Of a DNA stretch of 64,000 bases, positions 36,602 to 44,952 are shown piece after piece; position 1 is the stretch's first letter; each line of letters begins with the position of its first letter. The position numbers and the translations under genes were made by a program. The stretch spans positions 1,178,001-1,242,000 of the forward strand of contig NC_017941.2 of assembly GCF_000306765.2 (NCBI RefSeq). Reading direction: 5' to 3'. Origin of the DNA: Haloferax mediterranei ATCC 33500. Its GTDB lineage: Archaea; Halobacteriota; Halobacteria; Halobacteriales; Haloferacaceae. The notes below the pieces were generated by a model. That model saw only the letters and a list, made by a program, of their open reading frames with translations. It searched no databases and was not told the origin of the DNA.

Positions 36602-37675
36602 TCAGGCGATTTCCTCAATAGTGATTCGATTTGCCTCAATCTCCTCCAACATTGCGCCCCAACCACCGACAGAGTACGTCTCGCCGTTACTCTCGACAGT
36701 TAGGCAGACCTGTCCTGCGAGTTCAGAAAACGATAACGTATCGTTGGGAGCCGATACCGCGGTGTAGAATACATCTGTCACTTCACCAGTAAAATCGACT
36801 GGCTCTCGGTCATCGGTCCCGTATCCCTTGATGTGCGCGACGATACGTTTCCCATCGTGAAGCAGGGGTTCGGCGTCCTGTACGAAGTGCCGAATATCGG
36901 AGTAGACGATCGGTGGGTCACCCGTCTGTGCGGTATAGACTACATCCCACACTTCCCATAGTGCGGTCTGGAAATACCAGTGGAAGACGTACGCCAACGT
37001 GTAGTCATCGACGAGGACACCGTACTGATTCACCGAGTTGGTGTGCGGCGCGAAACACGCGCCGGTCCTATCTGCAATTGCGACAAACGGCGTCGGAAGT
37101 GTCCGTTGTCGAACTTCGGTTGCCACCCCTCGGTAATCACTCTCGTCGAGTGCGTCGAGTTCTACGGAGTGCTCGGAATGGAGAGACACCTTCACCAACG
37201 CGCCGTTTTCGTACGCCTCGGTGAGCGCCGGTTTGAGGTTCTCGAACTGTTCGGGAGTGACCGACAGTTGAACCTCTCCATCGGCGTCCCGAATCATCTC
37301 CTCGGTCCGACTAAATACGGTTTCGAACCGCTTGACGATACTCAGCATGTGCTTGTCGACCGCCGGTTGTTGCCAGCGTGTCTCTATCTCCGCCGCCGCC
37401 TCGTCGAGTTGAACGGCCCGGCTCCGGAGGTCCTCCATCACCGATTGTGGGTCGCACGCTCGCGCATGCAAGCTGTCTTGTTCGTACGTCTCTATGTAGC
37501 CGTTCGCTTCGAGGTCCCGGAGAACGTCGTAGATGCGTGCTGTCGGGACAGCACAGGCGTCAGCCAGTTCTGTTGCGCTCGCTGCTCCGAGCTGGAGAAG
37601 GGCCACGTACGCCTCGGCCTGATACTGCGATAATCCAGCATTTCGAAGTGCGGTGCGTAGCTCCGCGGTATCCAT
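36602..37675 (-). CDS. TrmB-family transcriptional regulator
   Basis: A 357-aa protein with an N-terminal winged helix (LRNAGLSQYQAEAYVALLQLGAASATELADACAVPTARIYDVLRDLEANGYIETYEQ). A coiled-coil linker and a C-terminal sugar-binding-like TrmB domain follow. It probably represses or activates transport or sugar-metabolism genes. The divergent gene at 37803 is a natural target because their promoters share 127 bp. Confidence 0.9.
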   Translation of the reverse strand: MDTAELRTALRNAGLSQYQAEAYVALLQLGAASATELADACAVPTARIYDVLRDLEANGYIETYEQDSLHARACDPQSVMEDLRSRAVQLDEAAAEIETRWQQPAVDKHMLSIVKRFETVFSRTEEMIRDADGEVQLSVTPEQFENLKPALTEAYENGALVKVSLHSEHSVELDALDESDYRGVATEVRQRTLPTPFVAIADRTGACFAPHTNSVNQYGVLVDDYTLAYVFHWYFQTALWEVWDVVYTAQTGDPPIVYSDIRHFVQDAEPLLHDGKRIVAHIKGYGTDDREPVDFTGEVTDVFYTAVSAPNDTLSFSELAGQVCLTVESNGETYSVGGWGAMLEEIEANRITIEEIA

Positions 37676-37802
37676 CGCTTATAGATGCACGATATACATC
37701 CCTATTAATCATATCATGTTTTTCGCTGAGTTCGAGTGGTACACGTGGTTGTGCGCGCCATTTGCACCGTCGCGAGGGACCAAAGAGTACCAATAGACAA
37801 CA

Positions 37803-38681
37803 ATGTCTGTGGACGAGACGCAGGAGTACAATCCGGTTTCAGGTGTTCAACAAGCAGCCGAGTCATTGCTTTCGCGGGAGTTTTCACCCTCTGTTGGCCA
37901 CACAACAGCCGTCCTTTCGGGGTGTGCCTTCGCCCCATCACTCCTGACGTTCTGGTTCGTCAACGGCCTACTGGACTTCTCGACTGCCCTCGTTATCGGG
38001 TCTGCCAGCGCAGGCGGCGGCCTCGTTGTCAGGCTGATTGCGTACGTCCTTCTCGTGCCGACGTTCTTGGCACTCCGCGTCGGATACTACCTCGCACACC
38101 CCGTGCATCGCCGCGCAGTGTTCGCCGGCGTGTGTCCCAATGCGACGCTCCTCAGCCTCGACTGGTTCAGCGTCGGCATCCTCGCTACAGGACTCCCACT
38201 CGCGTTCCAACGACTCGGCCCGTGGGTCGGTGCGAACACGGTGTACCTACTCGGCCTGTTTGTTCTCCCGCGACTCATGAGCGGTCGGCGTGAGACCGGC
38301 CTCAAGGTCGGGAGTCTGGTTGTCGGAACAGTGTTGTTCCTCTATGCGAACTATGGCGCAGTTGTCGCAGGCGTGATGGGACTTCCCGCTCCCGCAGCAC
38401 TGTTGGGACCAATCGCAACGATGACGCTCTCAGAGGCGACGACAGCCTCTCTGCTGCGGATGACAAACAGCGTCGTCATCGGACCGGTGTTCGTTGCCCT
38501 ATTAGCACTCTCGATGAATCGGATACTCACCAGACCCGAGCTAACCGAGATACCAGTGTTTCGACGGACGCTTCCCCGCAGAGACCCGGCGCAAGTCGTC
38601 CTCACGAGCGCGGCAGTCGGGACGCTGTTTTACCTCGGCGTCGTCGCGGTGTCTGGTGGGTCAGTCGTCGTAATTCCGTAG
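37803..38681 (+). CDS. Polytopic membrane protein, haloarchaeal unknown
   Basis: A 292-aa protein with about seven hydrophobic segments, starting MSVDETQEYNPVSG. There is no motif I can tie to a transporter class. It is divergent from trmB and convergent with the PhaB-like reductase. The composition (acidic loops, Arg/His-containing AHPVHRRAVFAG) is typical of native haloarchaeal membrane proteins. Confidence 0.65.
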   Translation: MSVDETQEYNPVSGVQQAAESLLSREFSPSVGHTTAVLSGCAFAPSLLTFWFVNGLLDFSTALVIGSASAGGGLVVRLIAYVLLVPTFLALRVGYYLAHPVHRRAVFAGVCPNATLLSLDWFSVGILATGLPLAFQRLGPWVGANTVYLLGLFVLPRLMSGRRETGLKVGSLVVGTVLFLYANYGAVVAGVMGLPAPAALLGPIATMTLSEATTASLLRMTNSVVIGPVFVALLALSMNRILTRPELTEIPVFRRTLPRRDPAQVVLTSAAVGTLFYLGVVAVSGGSVVVIP

Positions 38682-38710
38682 CCGGTGACGAGAGATAGAC
38701 CGCGCTACGA

Positions 38711-39448
38711 TTAGAGGTCCTTCCCGCCGTTGACGTCGAGAACTTCGCCGGTGATGAACGACGAGCGGTCGCTTGCGAGGAAAGCGACAACCTCCGCGAC
38801 CTCTTCGACGGTGCCGAACCGCCCGAGTGGAGTATCATCTTGGATGCGGTCTTTGACTTTCTGAGGGATTCTCTCGACCATTTTGGTCGAGATGAACCCG
38901 GGCGCGACACAGTTAGCGGTCGTGCCTTCGCGGGCGAGTTCGAGCGCGAGCGTTCGCGTGAATCCGAAGATGCCGGCCTTGGCTGTCGCGTAGTTCGCCT
39001 GCCCGAGATTGCCGCCTTTTCCCACGATACTGGAGATGTTGATGAGCCGGCCCTCTTCAGCATCCACTAAATCGTCGTAGAACACCTGCGTACAGTGAAA
39101 CGCCCCGTCGAGATGAACGTCGAGAACGACGTCCCACTCCTCGTGGGTCATCTCCTTGAACATGACGTCCTGGTTGATACCCGCATTGTTCACCAAGACA
39201 TCCACCTGTCCGAAGGCATCGTGGGCCTCCTTTCGCATCTGTTTAACTTGGTCCGTGTCGGTCACGTCGGCCTGTACCGCGATAGCCGACCCGCCTGACG
39301 CTTCGATTGCGTCGACAGTCCCTTCGGCCGCCTCCGGAGAAGTCCGGTAGTTGACCACGACTTCGCACCCCTCTTCGCCGAACCGCTTGGCAATCCCACG
39401 CCCGATTCCCTTTGACGATCCCGTAACGACACACGTTTTAGCCCGCAT
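38711..39448 (-). CDS. phaB: Short-chain dehydrogenase, FabG/PhaB-like 3-oxoacyl (acetoacetyl-CoA) reductase
   Basis: A 245-aa SDR with the nucleotide motif VTGSSKGIGRG, NNAG, catalytic Ser and Tyr-x3-Lys in NYATAKAG, and C-terminal EVLDVNGGKDL. QDVMFKEMTHEEWDVVLDVHLDGAFHCTQ and VERIPQKVKDRI resemble PhaB/FabG enzymes that reduce acetoacetyl-CoA with NADPH for polyhydroxyalkanoate synthesis. Haloferax mediterranei accumulates PHA, but no phaC/E is in the window, so phaB is a best guess and fabG-type is possible. Confidence 0.75.
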   Translation of the reverse strand: MRAKTCVVTGSSKGIGRGIAKRFGEEGCEVVVNYRTSPEAAEGTVDAIEASGGSAIAVQADVTDTDQVKQMRKEAHDAFGQVDVLVNNAGINQDVMFKEMTHEEWDVVLDVHLDGAFHCTQVFYDDLVDAEEGRLINISSIVGKGGNLGQANYATAKAGIFGFTRTLALELAREGTTANCVAPGFISTKMVERIPQKVKDRIQDDTPLGRFGTVEEVAEVVAFLASDRSSFITGEVLDVNGGKDL

Positions 39449-39670
39449 AACGTTCTGAATACGGTCTGTGCAGTGAAAGAACTCTAGGGTGGTTGAGACG
39501 TTTCGGTAGCTGGCAGGCCTTCTCTGTGAGACGAACTAACGGTCGAACTCGCAATCGACGGGCGGCGGCGCACGTAGTGCTTGGTCACCTGCCGGTCGCG
39601 CTATCTCGTGTTGGAAACTATCGTCTTGGAAACCGCCGTGTGCAGTCGAAAAGCGAACGAGTTCTGCGCG

Positions 39671-41167
39671 TTACTCGCTCGGGCTGTAGTTCGGCGCTTC
39701 GTCAGTAATCATCACGTCGTGGGGGTGTCCTTCGGTCTGGCCCGCCGCGGAGACGCGGACGAACCGAGCGCGTTCTTTGACCTCCGGAATCGTCTCTGCG
39801 CCGACGTAGCCCATCCCGGACTGCATCCCGCCGACGAGTTGGTGGAGTTCGGACGCGAGCGAGCCTTTGTACGGCGTCGCGGCCTCGACGCCCTCGGGGA
39901 CGTACTCTTCGTCTTCGTTGTCCTCTTTGAGATAGCGGTCGGCACCGCCGGAGCGCATCGCACCCACGGAACCCATGCCGCGGTACTGCTTGTACTTCTT
40001 GCCGTTCATCGTGATGACGCGGCCGGGTGCCTCGTCGGTGCCTGCGAAGTAGGAACCGAGCATGACGGCGTCCGCACCGGCAGCAATAGCCTTGATGGCG
40101 TCACCGGAGTAGCGAATGCCACCGTCGGCGATGACGGGGATGTCGTACTGCGAGGCGACGTCGGCGACTTCCGCGACCGCCGTAATCTGCGGCATGCCGG
40201 ACCCGGAGACGACGCGGGTCGTACAGATGGAACCGGGACCGATACCGACCTTGACACCGTCGGCGAAGTCGACGAGTTCTTCGGCGGCCTCCCGGGTGCC
40301 GACGTTTCCGACGACGACATCGGCATCGACGGACTCCTTGATTTCGCGGGCGGTGTCGATGACGTTGAGATTGTGCGCGTGGGCGCAGTCGATGAAGATG
40401 ACGTCAGCACCGGCTTCGTCGGCCATCTGGGCGCGCTCGTCGTCGAACGGTCCGACGGCGACACCGCAGACGAGGCGGCCGTCCTCGTCGCGGGCGGCGT
40501 TTTCGTGTTCGCGGCGCTGGAGGATGCCCTGCATCGTGACGAGTCCGACGAGTCGGCTGTCGTCGTCGACGATGGGAACACGCTCGATTTTGTGGTCGTA
40601 CATCAGTTCGAGGGCATCGCGGGCGGTCACGTCGCGTTCGGCCGTGATGACCTCGTCGGTCATCGCTTCGCGGACCTCGTCGGACTCGCCGACTTCGAGG
40701 TACGGACGGATGTCGGTGCCGGAGATGATGCCGAGGACGACGTCGTCGTCGTCGACGACGGGTGCGCCGGAGACACCAGCGCGCTCCATCATTTCGTCGA
40801 CTTTGCTAATCGTCTGTCCGGGCTTCGCAGTGACCACGTCTTCGCGTCGGATGACGAGTTCGTCGGCTCGCTTGACGCGTTCAATCTCGTGGACCATCTG
40901 GTCTGCGTCCATGTTTCGGTGGAGGACGCCGAGGCCACCTTCACGGGCCATGCCGATTGCCATCCCGCTCTCGGTGACGGTGTCCATCGCCGCAGAGAGG
41001 ATGGGGATGTTGAGTTCGACGTTCTTCGAGACGCGCGTAGACACGTCGGCGTCGTCGGGCTCGACGCGGCTCTCCATCGGACGGAGCAGTACATCGTCGA
41101 ACGTGAGGGATTCGGGTACCCGTAGCTTCTCGGAAAAAGTATCTTCGTCAGGAACGTCGTTCGCCAT
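39671..41167 (-). CDS. guaB: Inosine-5'-monophosphate dehydrogenase
   Basis: A 498-aa protein. [10 protein letters not shown] starts the catalytic domain, two CBS domains occupy about residues 95-215 ([27 protein letters not shown] and [17 protein letters not shown]), and [18 protein letters not shown] holds the catalytic Cys loop. It oxidises IMP to XMP with NAD+ in GMP synthesis. ATG 41167 is about 27 nt after a CCCTTTTGTT TATA-like box (minus strand), supporting a leaderless start. Confidence 0.97.
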   Translation of the reverse strand: MANDVPDEDTFSEKLRVPESLTFDDVLLRPMESRVEPDDADVSTRVSKNVELNIPILSAAMDTVTESGMAIGMAREGGLGVLHRNMDADQMVHEIERVKRADELVIRREDVVTAKPGQTISKVDEMMERAGVSGAPVVDDDDVVLGIISGTDIRPYLEVGESDEVREAMTDEVITAERDVTARDALELMYDHKIERVPIVDDDSRLVGLVTMQGILQRREHENAARDEDGRLVCGVAVGPFDDERAQMADEAGADVIFIDCAHAHNLNVIDTAREIKESVDADVVVGNVGTREAAEELVDFADGVKVGIGPGSICTTRVVSGSGMPQITAVAEVADVASQYDIPVIADGGIRYSGDAIKAIAAGADAVMLGSYFAGTDEAPGRVITMNGKKYKQYRGMGSVGAMRSGGADRYLKEDNEDEEYVPEGVEAATPYKGSLASELHQLVGGMQSGMGYVGAETIPEVKERARFVRVSAAGQTEGHPHDVMITDEAPNYSPSE

Positions 41168-41295
41168 ATCAAGCGTGGTTTCGGCGACAACAAAAGGGTT
41201 GCGAGATAGCACGGGCGTGTCGATGTATGGCAAAGCCTCGCAACGAGATATACACGGGCGTGGTTATGTTTGGCTGCACGCACCCGCAACAAGTG

Positions 41296-41350
41296 CACCA
41301 ACTCACAGGCACCAACTCACAGGCACCAACTCACAGGCACCAACTCACAG
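41296..41350. repeat. 14-bp tandem repeat, four copies
   Basis: Four consecutive copies of CACCAACTCACAGG start at 41296, 41310, 41324 and 41338; the last is truncated by one base. They are perfect matches, a sign of recent slippage expansion. Confidence 0.95.
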
Positions 41351-41700
41351 ACTCACTCGCGGGACAGGTGACGAGGCAACACTTTGTCACGAATCGGTCG
41401 CTGAACAACCGCGCACCTCGCCACTGAGGAATATTCACGCCTATTCCATCGTGAATAATCGCCATATTCACGAACGTGTATCGCAATATCGTAGGAAATC
41501 GGAGAGAAAACCGACAAATCGTAGCCTTCTTTTTATATTGGTGGTGTCGATGCACATGTTCCATGCGGTCGTATCCCACACAACGTTTAATACTCCTGTC
41601 CCAATTCTATCCTGTATGGACTCCACGTGTCCCGCCGCATCGCGCATTGCCGGTCAAATGACCTCCGACTCCGGCATTCTCTTTACACCCATGTGGCAGA

Positions 41701-41715
41701 CATTTAAACGGGAGT
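41701..41715 (+). promoter_or_regulatory. TATA-type promoter for 41731
   Basis: CATTTAAACG at 41701-41710 is 21-30 bases before ATG 41731, the spacing expected of a leaderless haloarchaeal start. It indicates that the 32-codon gene is the first translated unit of the DUF5794 transcript. Confidence 0.6.
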
Positions 41716-41730
41716 TCAATAAAGGACACA

Positions 41731-41829
41731 ATGGACCAGGACTTCGGGTACGACATCTTCGTACGCACTTGTCCGAATTGCGTCCTTATCGCCGCTTGGG
41801 CCATGGTGAAGGCCAGTAACATCGAATGA
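41731..41829 (+). CDS. 32-aa CPNC microprotein coupled to DUF5794
   Basis: ATG 41731 to TGA 41827-41829 gives [20 protein letters not shown], then [16 protein letters not shown] is a redox or half-zinc motif. The next gene starts inside its stop codon (ATGA), so it is either a coding microprotein or an upstream control ORF for the membrane protein. The promoter spacing argues that it is translated. Confidence 0.5.
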   Translation: MDQDFGYDIFVRTCPNCVLIAAWAMVKASNIE

Positions 41830-42824
41830 GTGTCTCACGCCACCCTGTCGCCCTTCGCCTCGAGCAGCAGGTCGGTGGTGCCACCCGCCTGCTTGCGACC
41901 GTCATGGCGCTGCCTCTCGTCGACGGCATCTTCCCCGCACTCATTATGGCGGGGGCGTTGACGACCGCAGCAGGAGGCCTGTCGGTCACGGGCATTCTCC
42001 AGACCGGTCTGCTCATCTTCGGTGGGTCGGCTACCGTCGCGGTCATCCTCGCCGAGATGGACGGCACGCGCCGCGAACAGCTCACGTCCATCCTCATACT
42101 CGGTGCGATTCTCATCCCGATTGCGGTCGCCGAGGCCGCCGTCGCCGAGACGATCGAGACGGTGCTGAGGTTCGAGACCTTCCACCGCTTCGCTGGCCTC
42201 GTCATCCTGGCGGTCGCCGCGAAGACGGCCTCCTCGAAGGTCGGCGAGTATCTCCCCTCTCCGAGCATCATCATCGGGTTCGGACTCGTGGCGAGCTTCG
42301 AACCGTCCGGATTCGAATTCATCGTCAATCCGAACCTGACGCGCCTCGTGAGCGCCGGTGCCGCCGCCGGGACCGGCGTCGGCTTTGCGGGCGCTATCGC
42401 GCTGTTCGCCCCACGCCTCCGCGGAAACGTCGATATCAATCTCTTCCGCTTCGGGAGTTCGGTCGCCCTCGGCATGCTGGCGCTGGACGTGCTCGGCCTG
42501 ATGCCGACTAAGGCACCCGTCGCACTGGGCGTCCTCGGCGTCACCGCGCTGTTCGCCTTCGACCCCGGGTCGGCGGATGAGGGGGAAGCTGACTTCGACG
42601 ACCTCGCGGCCGCCGACGGTGCCGACGTGAACGGCGCTGTCGCCGACGGCGGCGACGATGTCGCACAGGACGACGCGTACGACGGGTATCAGGACGCGGA
42701 CGAAGACGCCGACCTGAACGCGCTGACCGACGACGGTATCGCACAGGCCGGTGACGACGAGGATGCATCTAAGCCGGGCTACGGCTACCCCGGCGAAGAA
42801 GAGTCGCGCGCCCCCTGGTTGTAA
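41826..42824 (+). CDS. DUF5794-family membrane protein
   Basis: A 332-aa protein with about seven hydrophobic helices (residues 1-250) and an extremely acidic, disordered C-terminal tail of about 80 residues ending PGYGYPGEEESRAPWL. I recall it as haloarchaeal DUF5794. It starts at ATG 41826, overlapping the 32-aa ORF by 4 bp. Function unknown. Confidence 0.75.
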   Translation: MSVSRHPVALRLEQQVGGATRLLATVMALPLVDGIFPALIMAGALTTAAGGLSVTGILQTGLLIFGGSATVAVILAEMDGTRREQLTSILILGAILIPIAVAEAAVAETIETVLRFETFHRFAGLVILAVAAKTASSKVGEYLPSPSIIIGFGLVASFEPSGFEFIVNPNLTRLVSAGAAAGTGVGFAGAIALFAPRLRGNVDINLFRFGSSVALGMLALDVLGLMPTKAPVALGVLGVTALFAFDPGSADEGEADFDDLAAADGADVNGAVADGGDDVAQDDAYDGYQDADEDADLNALTDDGIAQAGDDEDASKPGYGYPGEEESRAPWL

Positions 42825-42910
42825 GCGAGGGACGGTGTCACGGTAAGCGTCTGACAGCCGCCACGTATGGTTCCCGGACGACTTTTTCTCGCGGCCGTCG
42901 AACATCGTGT

Positions 42911-43297
42911 ATGCGCCGAACCTTCGACGTACAAACAGACAGGCGTCTGCAGGCTCTCGACGTGACCGACAAGGTCGCCGACGCGCTTCCATCCGACTAC
43001 GACGGCGTCTGTACGGTCTTTTCGCAACACACCACTGCGGGCGTCTGTGTCAACGAAGCTGAGTCGCGTCTCCTCGGCGATATCGAATCGATGCTCGCCG
43101 GGACCGTGCCTGACGAAGGGTGGGACCACGACAAACTCGACGGGAATGCGGATTCGCACCTCCGCGCGCTGCTGGTCGGCAACGGCATCTCGATTCCGGT
43201 CGCCGACGGCACACTCGACCTCGGGCGGTGGCAGTCGGTGCTCCTCGTCGAGTGCGACGGCCCGCGGACGCGAACGGTGACTGTGGCAACTCCATAG
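42911..43297 (+). CDS. yjbQ: YjbQ/UPF0047 family (secondary thiamine-phosphate synthase-like)
   Basis: A 128-aa protein, full length for the family. VFSQHTTAGVCVNEAE and DGNADSHLRALLVGNGISIPVADGTLDLGRWQSVLLVECDGPR are the family's conserved blocks, with the His and Glu/Asp of the metal-like pocket. Members show weak thiamine-phosphate synthase activity; the physiological role is unsettled. Confidence 0.93.
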   Translation: MRRTFDVQTDRRLQALDVTDKVADALPSDYDGVCTVFSQHTTAGVCVNEAESRLLGDIESMLAGTVPDEGWDHDKLDGNADSHLRALLVGNGISIPVADGTLDLGRWQSVLLVECDGPRTRTVTVATP

Positions 43298-43370
43298 GTT
43301 CAAAATCTGATTTTACAGTACGGCGAGGTGTTGGCGGAGGGCTTACTTACCTCGGGACGGTTGCTCGGAT

Positions 43371-43598
43371 ATGAGCAACCGCGTCGTACAAGGACGGATG
43401 GTCACACCAGAGACGCTCGCCGAACTCGTCGAGGGTGAACGACCGATGGAAGCCGAGCCGATTCAGGACGCCGATTTCGAGTGTCCCGACTGTGGAGAAA
43501 ACGTGATTCAGGTCGGCTACATGCCGAGTGTGACGGAATTCGTGACCGCCTACAAGTGCCAGGAGTGCGACTGGGCGGACGACGACCGCGACGAATAG
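43371..43598 (+). CDS. Zinc-ribbon protein, DUF5795-like
   Basis: A 75-aa protein with two CxxC motifs (FECPDCGENVIQVG and YKCQECDWADD) forming a zinc ribbon. The N-terminus is VVQGRMVTPETLAELVEGE. I recall this family as DUF5795. It is the last host gene before tRNA-Trp. Partner unknown. Confidence 0.8.
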   Translation: MSNRVVQGRMVTPETLAELVEGERPMEAEPIQDADFECPDCGENVIQVGYMPSVTEFVTAYKCQECDWADDDRDE

Positions 43599-43608
43599 AA
43601 TCGAAACC

Positions 43609-43620
43609 CCTTTAAGAAAA
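43609..43620 (+). promoter_or_regulatory. Promoter of tRNA-Trp
   Basis: CCCTTTAAGAAA at about 43609-43620 is a strong haloarchaeal TATA box, 35-45 nt before the first base of the tRNA, and it follows the zinc-ribbon stop directly. Confidence 0.6.
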
Positions 43621-43654
43621 ATCGCCATACGAGAGAGTGCAGACAGATCGAATC

Positions 43655-43831
43655 GGGGCTGTGGCCAAGCCCGGCATGGCGACTGACTCCAGAGGCTTGG
43701 CGCCCGGGACGACACTCCAGCTGATATACTGAGCGGCCGACTGATCATCGGTCGTGTTGACGACCCTCTGGAGTTCCGAGGCGCACACCGGAGATATCAG
43801 TCGATCGGGGGTTCAAATCCCTCCGGCCCCA
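43655..43831 (+). tRNA. trnW: tRNA-Trp (CCA anticodon) with a 103-nt intron
   Basis: The acceptor stem GGGGCTG/CGGCCCC closes with discriminator A 43831; CCA is added post-transcriptionally. The D-arm and the T-arm GGGGGTTCAAATCCC are intact. The anticodon CCA is 43689-43691. The spliced anticodon stem-loop is GACTGA-CTCCAGA-TCAGTC, which fixes the intron at 43693-43795, after position 37. In Haloferax this intron is known to be a box C/D guide RNA. Here CTGATATA (43721), CTGA (43729) and TGATCATC (43742) are plausible box elements. The 3' exon is also the probable att site of the element on its right. Confidence 0.97.
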
Positions 43832-43865
43832 TACCTAAAATAACCTTTTCGTGTGGATTAATTAA

Positions 43866-43913
43866 GGAGCAACAGCGCTCCACTAACCTTACGTTAGTCC
43901 CCCTCTCAGGGGG
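43866..43913. repeat. Three consecutive hairpins at the element's left edge
   Basis: GGAGC-6-GCTCC (43866-43881), CTAAC-5-GTTAG (43883-43897) and CCCCCT-3-AGGGGG (43899-43913) follow one another without gaps, just before ATG 43923. They could be integrase arm sites, an operator, or an mRNA leader structure. Confidence 0.7.
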
Positions 43914-43922
43914 TGAATCGGC

Positions 43923-44390
43923 ATGAGTCTCGCGCCCTCTCGGAAGGCGGGAGACACCGTCGAATCAACCCTTCTTCAGGTTCACACAGAGCTACGGCAC
44001 GTTTCGGACCACGAGCACGAACATCACGACGCAGTCACTGTCGACTTACTCACGCCGAGTCGTGACCTCCCGTTCGTCGGTATCTGTCTCCTCAAACCCG
44101 GGACTGTCGTCGAAATCAAGAGCGCGATGGTCGTCTACGGCGAAGCGCAGCGCCGCGGACGGTTCCTTCTCCGACGGAGCCAACACGAGCACCTCCTCGA
44201 GGAGGGCGGCGTCTACCTCTTCGCCGTCTGTGCGCCGAATCCTGCGCGTGACATCATCGCCGCGAAGGTCGTCCCGGCGAGCCTCGTCGACGAGTTTGAT
44301 TTCTCGTGGGTCTCGCGGAAGACCCGCTCCGACTACGCACAGGTCACTTGGACGCAGGTCTTCGCGCCCAAGGAGGTCGAAGGGCAGTGA
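43923..44390 (+). CDS. PD-(D/E)XK nuclease-like protein of the element
   Basis: A 155-aa protein. VTVDLLTPSRDLPFVGICLLKPGTVVEIKSAMVVYG has the Asp...Glu-x-Lys spacing of PD-(D/E)XK nucleases. HEHLLEEGGVYLFAVCAP and RRGRFLLRRSQ resemble viral Holliday-junction/restriction-type nuclease folds. It is the first gene after tRNA-Trp, and its stop overlaps GTG 44387 with an SD-like GGAGG just before. Nuclease activity is inferred. Confidence 0.5.
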   Translation: MSLAPSRKAGDTVESTLLQVHTELRHVSDHEHEHHDAVTVDLLTPSRDLPFVGICLLKPGTVVEIKSAMVVYGEAQRRGRFLLRRSQHEHLLEEGGVYLFAVCAPNPARDIIAAKVVPASLVDEFDFSWVSRKTRSDYAQVTWTQVFAPKEVEGQ

Positions 44391-44947
44391 GCGTCCGCGG
44401 AACCTATTTCACGGCGCTCGCGAACGGCGAAGCCATTCCAGCAGGCCGGGATCGCGTCTTCGCCATCGTCCAAGATGTGCCCGAGTGGGCCGATGACCTC
44501 ATTGACCGTGCGGTCCCGCACCTCGCACCACCAGAGTCTCTGGAAAAGGCTCGTCGTCGGGTCGAAGAAGCCGCTGAGAAAGACGACGACGTTGACGATG
44601 CACTTGCTGTCTCGTGGCGCTCGACCGACTACGAGACACGCTTCCAGACTTACCTTCGGTCGTCCGGTGCGCGCCAAGTTCTCTCGAAAGTGCAATCCGA
44701 CGCCGAAGAGCGGGCCGTCTGGCTCGTCTCGTGGCGCGCTGATGACCTCTACGACCATCGCCGCATCGTCCTCGCGGAACTCCGTCAGCGGACGCAGGAC
44801 GGCCCATGCGACGAGGGACAGCACCGATGGCGGCGCGGCACTGTCGTTGGCGTCTCTGTCTGTGATATCTGCGATTACTCCTCGCAGTCTATCATCGACT
44901 GGTTCGGTCAAGATGTTCGCATCGCCTACGGAGGTGACCGGCGGTGA
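44387..44947 (+). CDS. Element hypothetical protein with C-terminal zinc-like motif
   Basis: A 186-aa protein starting at GTG 44387 (overlapping the previous stop). GPCDEGQHRWRR...VCDIC has the C...H...CxxC pattern of a zinc site near the C-terminus. I do not recognise the rest (ARRRVEEAAEKDDDVDD is a helical segment). Its last codons carry a 23-bp sequence that is repeated at the end of the next gene. Confidence 0.6.
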   Translation: MSVRGTYFTALANGEAIPAGRDRVFAIVQDVPEWADDLIDRAVPHLAPPESLEKARRRVEEAAEKDDDVDDALAVSWRSTDYETRFQTYLRSSGARQVLSKVQSDAEERAVWLVSWRADDLYDHRRIVLAELRQRTQDGPCDEGQHRWRRGTVVGVSVCDICDYSSQSIIDWFGQDVRIAYGGDRR

Positions 44948-44952
44948 GCGAC
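44930..44952 (+). repeat. 23-bp direct repeat, copy 1 (gene junction with SD)
   Basis: GGAGGTGACC...GTGAGCGAC: 23 bp identical to 45508-45530. It contains a Shine-Dalgarno, the last codons (GGDRR) and stop of one gene, and the GTG start (44944) of the next. Confidence 0.95.

Larger units (their letters stand above)
41168..41730. other. 563-bp divergent intergenic region
   Basis: I see no convincing gene here. A 66-codon open frame (41227-41427) runs through a tandem repeat and has no coding character. The stretch holds the guaB promoter at its left end, a four-copy 14-bp tandem repeat at 41296-41350, and AT-rich sequence with TTTAAAC near its right end that promotes the small gene at 41731. 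GAATATTCACGCCTATTCCATCGTGAATAATC-type inverted sequences near 41429-41460 may be an operator. Confidence 0.6.

Noticed and set aside
39581..41125. 514-aa open frame antisense to guaB
   Set aside because: Asp/Val/Gly-rich mirror composition of a known gene; no domain.
41227..41427. 66-aa frame through the 14-bp tandem repeat
   Set aside because: Its centre is the translated repeat ([13 protein letters not shown]) and there is no promoter or RBS.
43693..43795. Interrupted tRNA-Trp as a pseudogene
   Set aside because: The interruption is the expected haloarchaeal tRNA-Trp intron; the spliced anticodon loop is CTCCAGA with a perfect 6-bp stem.
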